From: Mucidula mucida
Taxonomy: Eukaryota; Basidiomycota; Agaricomycetes; Agaricales; Physalacriaceae
Length of the DNA stretch: 64,000 nt
Direction: 5' to 3'
Assembly: GCA_015501055.1 (NCBI GenBank)
Contig: JADNYV010000142.1
Location: forward strand, 32,984-96,983
Below, in pieces: positions 36,015-47,143 of the stretch. Within the stretch, counting starts at the first letter, position 1, and the number at the start of each line of letters is the position of its first letter. Made by a program: the position numbers and the translations under genes. A model generated the notes under the pieces. It was not told the DNA's origin. It worked only from the letters and a program-made list of their open reading frames with translations, and made no database searches.

Positions 36015-36749
36015 CTTTAGGCGCCGAGTTTAAAGACAAAGGCGGATGCTCATGGTGTTCTTTCAAGCCGCATGTTCGGAATCTTCCGGCAAATCACTTT
36101 TTCCCACGGTCGGTTTGTTTACTTTCAACCAACTATCGTCTGTTAAACAGGTCTCTCCTCAATTCCGGAGCACATCAAAGTCTCGCTGCTTCCGCCTCTG
36201 GCACAAACTCTGGTTCCATCTATCTGTCTGATATCGATGACTACATTGCATTTTGTTGACAAAGATCCGCTTCGATTCTGTGTGGCATCTTTCGTTCTCC
36301 GGAGACATTGCATCTGGTTCGAGCAAAAAACTGTTATGGTACTGAGTATGTGCTTCCATTCCACCTCACTTGCCTCGTTTCTCTTTCGGAATCTAAAGCA
36401 GCGGGACCAACGAGCTGGAGCCTGGAGGACAAAGCGCTTTTAAGAATGCTTTTGCTGTCACACAGCTAGAGGATGCCTCGCGTCTCCGTATGGCACCACA
36501 ATCTTGTTGTCGGCTACTACAACCGCACTTTTAATGATGCAGTGCGGGAACTCTACTTCTAGTTCCTCTGGCGCTTTCAGCAGAGCTGGCTGTACCGGGC
36601 GCTCCACGTCGAAGTGTTTCTACTTCTATCACCACGACGTAGCGGCTCAACGCATTTTGAGGAACGGGCCATTGTCTGATGTGTATACGCAGTCTAACCC
36701 CCAATTTCATTCTAGACGACATAAACCCAACAAGAACCTGCGCGCGTGC
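36015..36749. other. Intergenic, no gene recognised
   Basis: Between the helicase start and the 3' end of the small secreted protein gene. The 36504-36944 plus-strand frame is antisense to the secreted-protein gene and has no motif. Confidence 0.45.
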
Positions 36750-37208
36750 TCAGAAGCAGTTAGCAGCACCAACAGCCCACTGAGCGCTCAATCCATCAAG
36801 GACGGTTCCCTCCCAAGCCTCTACAGTCGCACCAACATCAGCGGCGGGGACGTTAGTGACCTCAATAATCGAGCGGACGTCGTAAGTGCCGTCGTTGTGG
36901 CGCACGAGGGTATTGACGTCCTACACCAGTTAGATATACGTTGATTACATGCCTGTAGCATGACAGTTACCGTAAGCTCAGTGTTGGGGTAGGCGACGCC
37001 CACGCTGTGACCGACAGCTATTTGGATCGTTAGCTTCAGTGAGCTAACAAGGCGAAGACAGACACGTACCGTAGTTGATGGACGTCTGCAGCTCTTCAGC
37101 GCCGAGGTCGGGCGTAGGGGTCATGATGAAGTCACATGTCGTGCTCTCAGCAGAGACGGCGGCGACGGCGGCCAGGAAGACGGTGGCGAAGAATAACTTG
37201 GAGAACAT
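36750..37208 (-). CDS. Small secreted protein, about 119 residues
   Basis: A strong signal peptide, MFSKLFFATVFLAAVAAVSA, is followed by a short mature domain. Three exons join cleanly: exon 1 to about 37071 (ESTTCDFIMTPTPDLGAEEL), intron, exon 2 giving VGHSVGVAYPNTELT, intron, exon 3 giving NTLVRHNDGTYDVRSIIEV and ending AQWAVGAANCF with the stop at 36750-36752. The mature protein has two cysteines, near its first and last residues, which could form one disulfide clamp. It resembles small secreted proteins of unknown function found in wood-decay and mycorrhizal basidiomycetes. There is no enzyme motif. A TATA box 51 nt upstream supports the start. Confidence 0.65.
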
Positions 37209-37258
37209 ATTGGTGTGTATGACTTTTTCGTGATATCTCTCTACCAGTGGACGCGCCG

Positions 37259-37266
37259 TATTTATA
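37259..37266 (-). promoter_or_regulatory. TATA box of the small secreted protein gene
   Basis: TATAAATA on the minus strand, 51 nt upstream of the start codon at 37208. Confidence 0.5.
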
Positions 37267-37859
37267 CACAAGTTCGCGACGGCCTTGTGAGACCGATGTG
37301 TGCTGCCGTCGGACGACAGCTGAAACGAGTGAAGGGACCGCGTATTGGGCAAAGTCACGCCGGGCGTTCATTGCCGCCTGATGAATATCCTGCTCTGGAG
37401 CGTATAGGAGCCATCAGACTCATCAGCGAGGCGGAGACTTTAGTAGCATCCCGACTCTGCTTCTTCTCTATGAGTACTTTCTGTGGCTGTCTGAGCTTCT
37501 CTTCTGCGAATCGCTCAGCAGCGGGCAAACTCTAAATCAATGACACGTAATATAGCCACTGTCAATTCCACTAAGGCGAATCACTGTCTGTAACCATCGC
37601 GCTGAGGAATCATTGTGAGTCATGTACGCGTACGCATATGCTTGAGCTATTCTTAGTAGTCTCCTAGAGTTTGAAGGAGGATTGGTGAGATTCACCACAC
37701 TGATCGGAGCACACTCACATTCGGGAGTCGGGCCGAGTGCCCATCAAAGTAGATATACCATTGGGGCTCATGAGACTGCTAATGGACTATTTTCAGAGTT
37801 TCTTAGTGTACAAATCATGAACACAGCCTAATTTGACTACAACCAAGTGTTACTCCCCA

Positions 37860-38045
37860 TCCCCGTGAAGAGATATATATTCCCCACACACCCGAACCCC
37901 TTAACCTAGCCTATAGTTAAGTGTAGGGGCGCGCTGGCGCGCGCCGCAAAATCACCGCCTCACCCTAGCCTACCCGACCTAGCCGGCACCATATGACCCA
38001 ATTGAGCTTATAGAGCCGACGGATAGCCTATAATAAAACATTACT
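37860..38045. repeat. Repeat-like segment with a GC palindrome
   Basis: This short stretch differs sharply in texture from its surroundings: a CT/C-rich lead-in with pyrimidine tracts, the near-palindrome ggcgcgctggcgcgcgcc (37928-37945), and CTAGCC(T/C)A repeated several times (near 37905, 37973, 37984). It looks like the edge of a mobile-element remnant or a satellite-like unit, but no coding capacity or second copy is seen in the window. The 37209-37859 interval before it holds no recognised gene apart from the TATA box. Confidence 0.3.
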
Positions 38046-38109
38046 TACCAATTTGGGGGAATGCCGGCGATTGGAAATGCCATGTAGGTTCGTGGTTAAA
38101 CGTGGGATA

Positions 38110-38461
38110 CCTTCTTCAGAGCGTCTCCATCGCCGCTCGCGCTCGAGGCCTCGAGACCGTTTCCTTGGTAAGGTGGAGCCCAATCCGTCTGTAGAAAGAC
38201 GCACTCTGACTTGTATCTTTGGTTATAGCAAGCTATTGCGGAGTTCCATAACATTATTCGCCCCGCCTCGATTTCAGCATCGACGAGATGATTCTGGTTG
38301 GAATGGCAATAGGATATCCGGATATGGACGAAGTCGGAATGTTCAATTGCGCGCCACAGAAGCGTCCGGTGTCAGATATTGCAGAGTTCCTTGGCTTTGA
38401 CGAGTTAGAAGTGTGGGAAATCTTCGTAACATGTCTTATAATTGATGATGCTTTCTACTGA
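38110..38461 (+). pseudogene. Nitroreductase-family fragment (C-terminal part)
   Basis: Two readable pieces match the end of FMN-dependent nitroreductases: SIAARARGLETVS (from about 38124) and, after an intron-sized gap, QQAIAEFHNII followed by DEMILVGMAIGYPDMDEVGM and KRPVSDIAEFLGFDE. Both the (A/S)ARARGLxT helix and the (M/V)GMAxGYPD strand are characteristic. The N-terminal FMN-binding half is absent, and the last part runs into duplicated sequence and stops at 38459-38461. It is therefore a truncated relic rather than a working gene. Confidence 0.5.
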
Positions 38462-38674
38462 TTTATTCAACGAGTATCTTACATCGATGAACAGTTACGC
38501 AGGACAGCAGACTGATTGCAGCGGTAACCTTCTGACGATGTTTAGAAGTGTCGGCGAAATCTCGTCCGTAACATGTCTTATGAGATTTATGATGCCTTCT
38601 ACTGAACTGACTATTAGTTCCAACGAGTCCATCTTACATACGATGAACAGAACCTTAGGCCCGCAGGACAGCAG
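38406..38674. repeat. Imperfect tandem duplication, two units of about 105-132 bp
   Basis: Unit 1 (38406-38511) and unit 2 (38543-38674) share, in the same order, tagaagtgt, gtaacatgtctta, ttctactga, caacgagt, cttacat, gatgaacag and gcaggacagcag, with several small insertions in unit 2. The duplicated sequence includes the tail of the nitroreductase fragment. Confidence 0.6.
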
Positions 38675-39289
38675 CACGGCTCTGCATTTCGCGCAAGGCG
38701 AAGCGTAACCTACTTCACGGCTCACCGCTCCCAAGGCCCTCAAGCTTGCACATATCCCCAAAGTACATTTCTTTTCTTGCTACATTAGATTTCCTGTCTT
38801 CTCAATGTTAGTGACTATGCTCTGGACAAATAACTCTACTACAGACACGTATTTGCCAAGACCTTTAGCATCGACGGCGGCGCGAGGCCCTCAGATTCCC
38901 GAAATTGATCATTCAACCCAAGGCAGGAGGACGAGGTCCGAAGTGTATACAAAAATATATGTGGCGGGGCTGAAGGAAAACTCTGAAGATCTCTTTTGCA
39001 CCCTCGTGATTTGAGCTGTACATTGTACATGTGGGCGCTACACGGATCGGCGAGGCAGGACCAGGGCAGGACGATGATCTCCTACCAGAAACGCCGGTTC
39101 CTAACGTGATCGGCATCATCCGCCCTGTTCCTCCTCCCAACAGTCTTCGCACAGCTTGCGACGAAATCGGAGTCACCGGCAGGGGTCCACCTAATCTGTT
39201 ATTGCGCGGTTGAAAAGACACCAGCATGTTCTCCAACGCCCATATATTTTCTTCTCTACACCCTTCTCATTCTATTGACGTGCGCGAGG
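38675..39289. other. Intergenic, no gene recognised
   Basis: Downstream of the tandem duplication and upstream of the aspartic-protease-like gene. Only short frames without motifs are present. Confidence 0.45.
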
Positions 39290-41093
39290 ATGTCCCCTTT
39301 GAATCTATTCCTTTCGCTTCTCCTATCCTTCGAGCTTTCGTCGGCCCATCGGTTCTCCTTGGAGGGGCGTAAAGGTGTACCCAGTCGCATCGTTAAGCGG
39401 ACGACGGACAGCCAGCCGCTCATCAACAAGCATGACCTGTATTTCTTCACCAATGTCACGCTGGGAGGGCAGTCCATCATGGTAGCGATTGATACTGCAA
39501 GGTGCGCATACTGGATGTGCTACCAGGCATTCGAACTAACGAATCCTTTTCATAAGCTCCGACCTCTGGGTTAATCCCCCACATGGCGTTCCTTCCAGTC
39601 AAGACACCGGGCACGCTGCGACTATTGTCTACGCTGACGGTGCTGTCACTGGTGCGTACGACTCCCATTCTATCTTTCTCTCTATCTAATCGTCGGTCGC
39701 TCTAGTAGGACCCGTGAAATGGGCGGACCTGACCTTTGCTGGTTATCAAGTTTAAGGGCAATCCTTTGGTGCGTGAGTTTCTTGAGAAGACTACGTCAGT
39801 CATTGACCTGTTAATCTTCAGTGGAGGTATCCGATGAAAACAATGGCATGGGAATCACCGGAGTCCTCGGTCTTGGTTCCAACGACGCGTCCGAAATCCA
39901 AGCAACACTCGTTGCAGAGTCGGGTTACGGACCTCTTGACCGCATCTTCCGCGAAAATCCTGATACACCGAACTACCTAACGTTCCTGCTTGGTGGCATC
40001 ATGGGTCAGCGCCGTTCTATTCGATGGTTTTTTGTGTTACTCATTTTTAAAAGATATCAGCAGTGCGAGATGACTGTTGGATCTATCCTCCAAGGTTATG
40101 AGGCTATCGGCCATCAGCCAAAACTCGATCTGAACCAGGACGCGGCCGAATTCGATTTCCTTCTAAAAGAGAACAGCATCATTGGACCCAACGGACAAAG
40201 CGTTCACCCTACCGTCTTGACGGCTGCTCTCGACCTCGGCGCTGCCTTGAACAAAGTTCCAAAGTACGTAACCAATCCGACGTCGCTCCCTGTTCTAATG
40301 ATATCCACAAGTACATTAGCGACGCGCTGTATAAGGATGTATCTGGGGCTGAATACAAGAGACTGAAGGGGTTAGGCAGAGTGTGGACTGTCCCGTGCGA
40401 ACAGGAGATCAGCTTCATTTTCAACCTCGGTGGATGGCCCATTGCCATTCATCCCTTGGATGTGACTCTGTACAACTTCGTTTTGCCGTGCATATTCTCT
40501 GGGCTAATCATCCTTCCAGTAACACGGAGCGTAACTTTGGCGTCAATGTTACCAATGACGCTGGAACCGACCGCGGGGAGCCATACATCCAGTCCTTACT
40601 ACGACGGATCCATCGAAAGGTGAGCAGTAATTTGCCCTTTTGGCGACATACTTATCTGTTATTTATGCGCGCTCCTAGGTCACGACGAGTTCACGTCTGT
40701 TCGCGTAAAATTGGAAATGAACACCAACACTGCCTTGGGCAATGGCACCTCCGACACGACCGGTAAGGACGGTTCCAATGAGCCGAGCGTAGCCATGGTT
40801 GTCGCGCTCGCTGTCGCTGGCCTGGCGATCTACCTCTGGTTCGTGAAGAGACGCAACAGGAAGAATGGTATCGCGTCGTCAGCGCCAACAGTCGGGTGTA
40901 CCAACCCGTCGAGGAGGACACTGCCTTCATTCCTGCCTCCGACAAGGAAGCTGGGTATTCGCGACGGGGGAGAGTACTGCGGTCATTCAGTCTTCGGACA
41001 AGGAAGCCTCATCGTCGTCTTCGAATCAGTACTATGATCCGTACGTCGCCAATTGGACTCATAATCCTTCTTCTATACATACAACGGATGTAA
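39290..41093 (+). CDS. Membrane-anchored aspartic protease-like protein (A1 fold) with altered catalytic motifs
   Basis: Signal peptide MSPLNLFLSLLLSFELSSA, then DLYFFTNVTLGGQSIMVAID, the first strand of a pepsin-like domain. The expected Asp-Thr-Gly reads Asp-Thr-Ala, and after the likely intron the usual SSDLWV is not found. The flap region ATIVYADGAVTG and the TGVLGLGSNDASEI segment are typical of A1 peptidases. The second site reads TAALDLGAALNKVPKYV, so Asp-(T/S)-Gly-(T/S) has become Asp-Leu-Gly-Ala. A C-terminal helix, VAMVVALAVAGLAIYLWFV, with KRRNRK places it at the cell surface, as in fungal yapsin-like proteins. Tail exons YQPVEEDTAFIPASDKEAGY and STAVIQSSDKEASSSSSNQY lie in different frames, so the end is uncertain (41037 or 41093). 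It is likely a non-catalytic homologue or a decaying gene. Confidence 0.6.
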
Positions 41094-41372
41094 TCTACTC
41101 GACATTTCTTTATTTTTTGCTACACTCAAGTCAAGACGTCTTCTGAAAACAGCATTTGTTTCACTCGTTCAGAGATCTTTGCACAGAAGTTGACATCATT
41201 CATGCCACAACTTCTATGCTCAGACTTCAGTCAAAACACAAGAACAGGCATCCAGTCATCTCAGGTTCATTTCTGTGTTCGCTTTTCTCGTTGTGATTGA
41301 TGATACCGTTTGATGTGTTGTCGACATCTTGCTTCTTTGTTGAGCTCGTTGACGAGGAATCGATTGAAAGGG
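41094..41372. other. Intergenic, no gene recognised
   Basis: AT-rich sequence downstream of the protease-like gene with no open frame of note. Confidence 0.5.
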
Positions 41373-41529
41373 GAGGATCTATTAAATGTTCATGGTGTTA
41401 TTTCTAGTGGAACATGGCGCTTGATGCTGTGAAATTGTTGGAGCGAGGAGTATTAATTGATATTCGTGGTGTTATTTTCATGGTGTAGCGTGGCGCTAGA
41501 TGCGTCCCATATTTAGCTCCAACAATTTC
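41373..41529. repeat. Imperfect direct repeat plus inverted repeat
   Basis: 41373-41426 and 41445-41503 are imperfect direct copies, both running gagga...attaa...tggtgttattt...tggcgct.gatgc. In addition gaaattgttggagc (41431-41444) has an exact reverse complement gctccaacaatttc (41516-41529). This suggests a small rearranged mobile-element remnant or hairpin-forming sequence. The following 41530-42098 interval contains no recognised gene. Confidence 0.5.
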
Positions 41530-42098
41530 ATAGATAGCGGCGGCGTAATCAGATATCTGACCGAATCAATAGTCCTTTCTGCGTGGCGCAATTCGAGTTG
41601 TGTGTTCTCGCTCTCATATTCCCGGTCATGCTTTGATGATAGAATGCACAGAGTGTAGAAGCCCTTGATTGCATGAGCTATGAATTCCTTGATCGAGGGG
41701 GGGGGAAATGTGCGGGCGTGGGAAGAAAAGCAGGGTCTGTGTGTCACCACCACATACCGCAGGTGTCTCGTATTGTGGCGTCGAGAATCGTCAAGGAATG
41801 CTCTTAGCTAACAACATTGACTAGTGTTAACTTCCTGGCTATCCCTTTCCGTCGAGAACAAACCGCAGATGTGTGGGTCCATGTTACCGCTTTGGATTAC
41901 AAGGCGCAGCCCTGGACTGCTTAATTTGCCTCTAACTGGTTAGTTCTCGATTTAGAGCGCCTTCAGAAGTGTGCTTATCCGCGTTTAGGATGAAAGGTCC
42001 ATGTCAGGCTGTAGATGACAATCATTCGGGCCGAAGCACGCTTTATATACGGACCCCGGGTCTTGTACTGCTCCTGGAATTCCTGGAATTCCTGCAAC

Positions 42099-45000
42099 AT
42101 GTCTTCTATCACCTCCTCACCGCCACAAGATGAGCTCAACTCGCGCAGACCATACAAACCGCCTCCTTTAGCCATTAAACGACCGTATATCGAGTCCCGA
42201 CACGAGTCTAGGGTTGGTTCCAAAGAACTCGTTCCGGACGTCGCGTTGAGAGGAGTTGTAAGTTATGGCAATGCTTCCAAAGGTACCTCGCATTCCCTTC
42301 CCCAAGAGAAAGATCAAATCCAGAAGGGCAGCCCTTATTTCGGGGCGAGACATGCCAATCTTCGGATACAGCATGGTTCGTGTTCGTCTTGCGGTGCTAT
42401 ATTCATTTCATGAAGCCCCTCTTTAAAGCTCAGGATCCCTTCGATTACGAACACAAATATAGCGAGGATGCACCGCACGAAGAAATGGGAGAAAAGGGAA
42501 GGATGTGGAAGACTTACCCTGCGGAGAGCGCCAAAGTCGACGCCGACAAGGTGGCCAACTGGACTGATGCCCTTGATGTCCTTCTAGTCTTCGTATGCTG
42601 ACTCACTTCTCCCACTTTCTCATTTTTGACTCGCCATTCAGGCAGGCCTATTCTCTGCGGTCGTTTCAACCTTCGTTTCCCAAACTTTCCAGACCCTTCA
42701 GATCGACAACCACGAAGTCACATCCTACTTGATATTCGAGCTTGTTCACCTTCAACGAGCCAGTATGGATGGTCTTCCTTCGAGCAGCGTGCCCCAATCG
42801 CCCCTATCCCCTATATGACTTTCCATCCAACATCTACAGCCTCGTGGGTCAACGGACTCTGGTTTACCAGCTTGGCGCTCAGCCTCACGACTGCGCTCAT
42901 CGCTGTTCTCACAAAGCAATGGATACACGAGTACCGAACCTCTATCGAACTCGGGACATATCGCGAGCGCGGCCGCATCCGACAGTTTCGCTTCACAAAC
43001 TTGTCGGAATGGCACATTCCGGTCATCATTGGCCTACTGCCCGTCCTGATGCACGTCGCACTGGGAGTTTTCTTTGCGGGACTGATCATCCTTCTCCTCT
43101 CGTTGAGTCGGCACATAACCGCATCAATTTCTGTTGTCGTAGCTGCCGCACTAGCAGCGTATCTCGTCACCAATGTTATCCCTGTTTTCAATCCTGCATG
43201 TCCATATAAGACTCCCTTGACGCACTATGCATACCGCATCATTCGCATCGTCCGAAACACGCGGTCGCCCAAGCTACTAAAGTGTTTCTCTTGGCTCCTA
43301 GACTGGATGAGGTTCTCCAATCATACAATCCTTCCCGAGACGACGGCAAATCATTCATGCCCGCTGAATTGTGCTATGGATATTGCATCTAACTCGGATA
43401 CATTCAGCTTCGCGCCGTTGTCGCTTGTTGAAGCCGAGAAGGCCATTGTTCAGGACATTCGTATATCATCGACGCGCAAGCGACCGTTTGGCTCTACGGT
43501 GTTTCGTCGAACTCCTCTGTTCAAACAATCGTGTTACAGGCCATCTGTAATCTTCCGCTGAAGAGTATCCCTTTCGTTACACGTTCTATCCCAGCCTCAT
43601 TTCTCGAACGTGCAATCAGTCATGCATTAGAGGCTCCTGAGAATCAGGAGTCCTCGGCCCAAGCAGCATACGAGCGTCTTCAAAGATCTTTCATTCGTAT
43701 CTGTCCGGAAAAAAACTTGACTTGGCCTCCGCGTCAAATGCGGTCTTCGGAATCCCTTCCGTCCTTACTCAATCACTGCGAATCGGAGAATGCAGCGGCT
43801 TTTCTGTCTCGACAGATTCTCGCGCCATCCGCCATGTATGACATCACAGTATGGGTACAAATTCTGCGAAATGCATTGGCGTTCGGGCCAGAATGGCTTG
43901 GCATGAATGATAATTCGCCCGTCTGGTGCACATTCATCTCTTGGTTCACTTCACCACGTCATGCCTGTATGCACTGTACGAAGCATGACTTCTCGAAATA
44001 CGCATACTCGTGTAGAGTCCACAATAACATGGAGAGGAAGAGAAGCACCCCAAGCTATCTAGATTGCAGGCTCACTGTCTTTGAGAATCCCTCTATCAGT
44101 GTCAGCACCACTAAGCCGTTATCCTTCCGTGAAGCGGTGACAACCTTCCTTCGGTCATCACTATCAGAGTTTCTCCTCCAGGTTGTTTATCCTCAGTATA
44201 ATCAGGAGGCAGTGTACGCGGGCGTGCCCACTGATATACAACTCCGCCATGTCCTTATCCGACTTCCCTCTATTCAATCTACCGGCTTTCCTGATGACTT
44301 CACTATATCCTCGCTCATCGCGCAACTCATTGCAAGCATGAAATGTGACATTGATCTCCGTGGTGAGGCAAACCATGTCCGTCATGCACGTGTCCTTCAT
44401 GCGACGTTTCATACCTTGGCATCGGTCGTATCGAATGCTTTTGTCGAAGAGACGTTGCCTGCTAGCGAAAGACAACGACTTCTCCATCCTCTCTTCACAG
44501 CACTCTTGCTCGATGCGAACCTGTCTGCTCAGGCCCAAAGCCTCGGTGAGAAATATAAAAGTCTTACCAAGGACTACCACACCTGGATGACGGATCTAGT
44601 TGCCGACAAGATTGTCCAAGCTATCTTTGTAGAGGCTGTCAACCTTTCCGAGATCTCGCCTCTCCTTTCTGATCTCCTCCAGAGCGTAGTACATTTTGGA
44701 TGTACGAAGCTCTTGCCACGGATCTACGAGAAGCTCTGCAGTAGGCACTGGCTAGAGGTAATATGTGCAGCTCACTTCGACCAAACAAGATCCCGGCCAA
44801 CATTTATCGCGAAGACATCACATTCCTTCATCGCAGCGGCATTTATCGAAGGTTTAGATATCCTCAAACAGATTTCCGCGGCTACACATGCCCAAATAAT
44901 GGACTACATCCGAACACCCTCGAACTTGCTGTCGTTTTCCAAAATCCTCATGCTATCTGATGTTGAACGTCGAAAAGGGTTAGAGACTCTTGTCCCACTT

Positions 45001-45282
45001 GTGAGTGCGGAGTTGTGGAAGTCCAGTCTACAGGATCTAGACGTATTCATGCGGTGCCCTGCCGTCCGAGACGGTTACGAGTGTCATCGTTCGCATGCTC
45101 GTCATCCACTGACGAATTGTCTGTTGCCATACAAGACTCACGAGGAAGTGCTTGTCGCAGTGTCTGATTTCCGACGTGATTGTCAACAGCAACGTATGCC
45201 TTGGAAGGCCGCCTCTCGACCGAGAAACAAGGTGAATAGTTATTCATCTTCACAATGCATCCGCCTGATACGCCGAATATAG
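42099..45282 (+). CDS. DUF6535 domain membrane protein, with apparent frame breaks
   Basis: Agaricomycete-expanded family: a polar N-terminus, then a cluster of four helices, then a long helical cytoplasmic region of unknown function. Exon 1 opens at 42099; exon 2 reads DPFDYEHKYSEDAPHEEMGE and ANWTDALDVLLVF; exon 3 continues AGLFSAVVSTFVSQTFQTLQ and SYLIFELVHLQ, the family signature around helices 1 and 2. STASWVNGLWFTSLALSLTT and IAVLTKQWIHEY give helix 3, and VIIGLLPVLMHVALGVFFAG helix 4. Two steps need a frame change with no plausible intron: between 42770 and 42815, and near 43460, where VEAEKAIVQDIR is followed one frame away by IIDAQATVWLYGVSSN. From 43531 the frame stays open to 45282. 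Either the gene is decaying or the sequence has indel errors. Confidence 0.6.
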
Positions 45283-46869
45283 ATCTCATTGCTCATTGGG
45301 ACCTTTTTGTCTGGGCGCTCCGATTCTGATGCGAGGGCTGCAAACGAACTTGAGATGGGTTGACCGAAGCACTTCCTTGTCTCCGAAAGTCTGACGATGT
45401 AGCAGCAAAAAGAGACGTGTTACTTAACTGTGTAGATGCCAAATATGAGCATACATTCCCTTACAGCTCCGAGTCTTTGTTTCGTGGCGTAATTACCGTG
45501 TCAGTGATTTGGCACGTGAATGATACTGTATAAAGGAGCCCGATAGCATGGAACATGTGCTAGTATTTCTCTCGCAACCCCTCACTTATCGATCTTGACA
45601 ATCTCAGACAATAATCAGCAGCTCAGCGGGATGCCTTGTTCAAACACAAGGGATAAAAGCGGAGGTTGACTGATCTTACGGGAGGTGACTATTGTTTCTC
45701 AGTAGAACAACCTGAGGACAAGGACATTTCCCCCGTTATTGTTCATCTTGAATGGTTTCCTATAAGTCGCAGTGTGTCTCTAGATAGTACGACAACAAAT
45801 GCGATCACCTCAGTGCTATGTCTCGAGACCCTTCCTATCACAGTTCCTCCCAACATCAACGTCTACGTCCCGAAGTCGAGGTAGCAACATTAAAAATGTG
45901 GCGCCGCGCATACAACGAATATCGAGCTAGTCTCAATAGGTGGAAGCACTCGAACGAGTATCGAGAGGCGCTGATAGAGTCATTCGCCAGACTTGTAACT
46001 CCTTGGCCGTCCACGGAGTGGATAGAATCACTGGCAGAAGATGTATACGGCATTCGGTATGAACACGTACTTTGCCACTACGTCGATTAAACAACGGCTT
46101 CATTTGATTTTAGACCAATGCAATCCACAATAACCGACCCAGCTGGTAACCAGTACGTTCGTCACAATTCCCTGTCGAGTGGAACAGAGAGCTCACAAGC
46201 AAGAACATCTAGACGTCACCTTGTGGAGACCGAGCACAGCTTTTAACAAACTGCACAAAACACTATCATACCCATCATAAACCGCTACATAACAAGTCAC
46301 AATGTTCAGTTCCACAAACTGGCGTCGCAATCAGATACTAACTCTACAACGACGAGTAGGCTAGATAGTCACGGGCGACAAATGTCGCTCAAAGAGACAT
46401 ATACTCGCGGTATAGATGCCGCTGAACAGGCTGTGCTGAGTAGCAGTTGCGCGCCTAAGCCATCGCAGGATGCAAACGGCCGCCTGATTGGCTATCTCTT
46501 AGACAGATACGACCCACAAGAGATATTTATGAGGAACTAGGTCGGAGAATTCTTTACTCTCCCCGTTCATGCTGACCTAACACTCTAGGCGTTGAATTTG
46601 GGTCCAGACCAATATCACGATAAACTGGATCTGTGGCGGCCATCAGTAGTTGTTCTTGGACGATTGACTAGAAGAAATACATCATACCTCGTAATGATAA
46701 TAGCTTGATTCAACCTACTAGACACATAACAATTTTAGATCCTTACCAAAGGGATGTGTCAACAGGAAGTGCGCAACAGAAGAAAAGGAGCAAGCTCCAA
46801 CAACGGCCTGTTCTTGAAGTCTACTGCTTTGATAGGCTGAGCGTTGTAGGGTGGACCCTTCATCAGTAA
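45283..46869. other. Intergenic, no gene recognised
   Basis: Open frames at 45666-45884 and 45818-46090 overlap in different frames and match no family I know. The rest is AT-rich, with no repeats recognised until the element at 46870. Confidence 0.4.
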
Positions 46870-47136
46870 GTTAGCATGTACTGTAGTGTTTCGACCGCAA
46901 ATTCACATAACGGGTCATGGGGGTCTTTGAAGTGAAGCTATATATACATCATAACGGGTCACGGACCACTTTGGTCAGGCACGAGCCTCCAAATAAGGAA
47001 ATTTCAGGTCCCGCTATAAGCGGAACTATCCAAAAAAGGCAATTTAAGGGTCTGTGAAGCTGTTCGCTGTAACTTCAGACCATAATGGGTCACAGGCTGT
47101 GAAGTTACGGTCGAAACGCTACAGTATGTGGCTAAC
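46870..47136. mobile_element. MITE-like inverted-repeat element, 267 bp
   Basis: The ends gttagcatgtactgtagtg... (46870 on) and ...cgctacagtatgtggctaac (to 47136) are imperfect inverted repeats of about 37 bp with the shared core gtttcgaccg. The interior has no coding capacity and holds three degenerate copies of cataaYgggtca (46905, 46948, 47081). A clear target-site duplication was not seen. It stops 7 bp before the LTR of Gypsy element A. Confidence 0.5.
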
Positions 47137-47143
47137 ATGGCGA

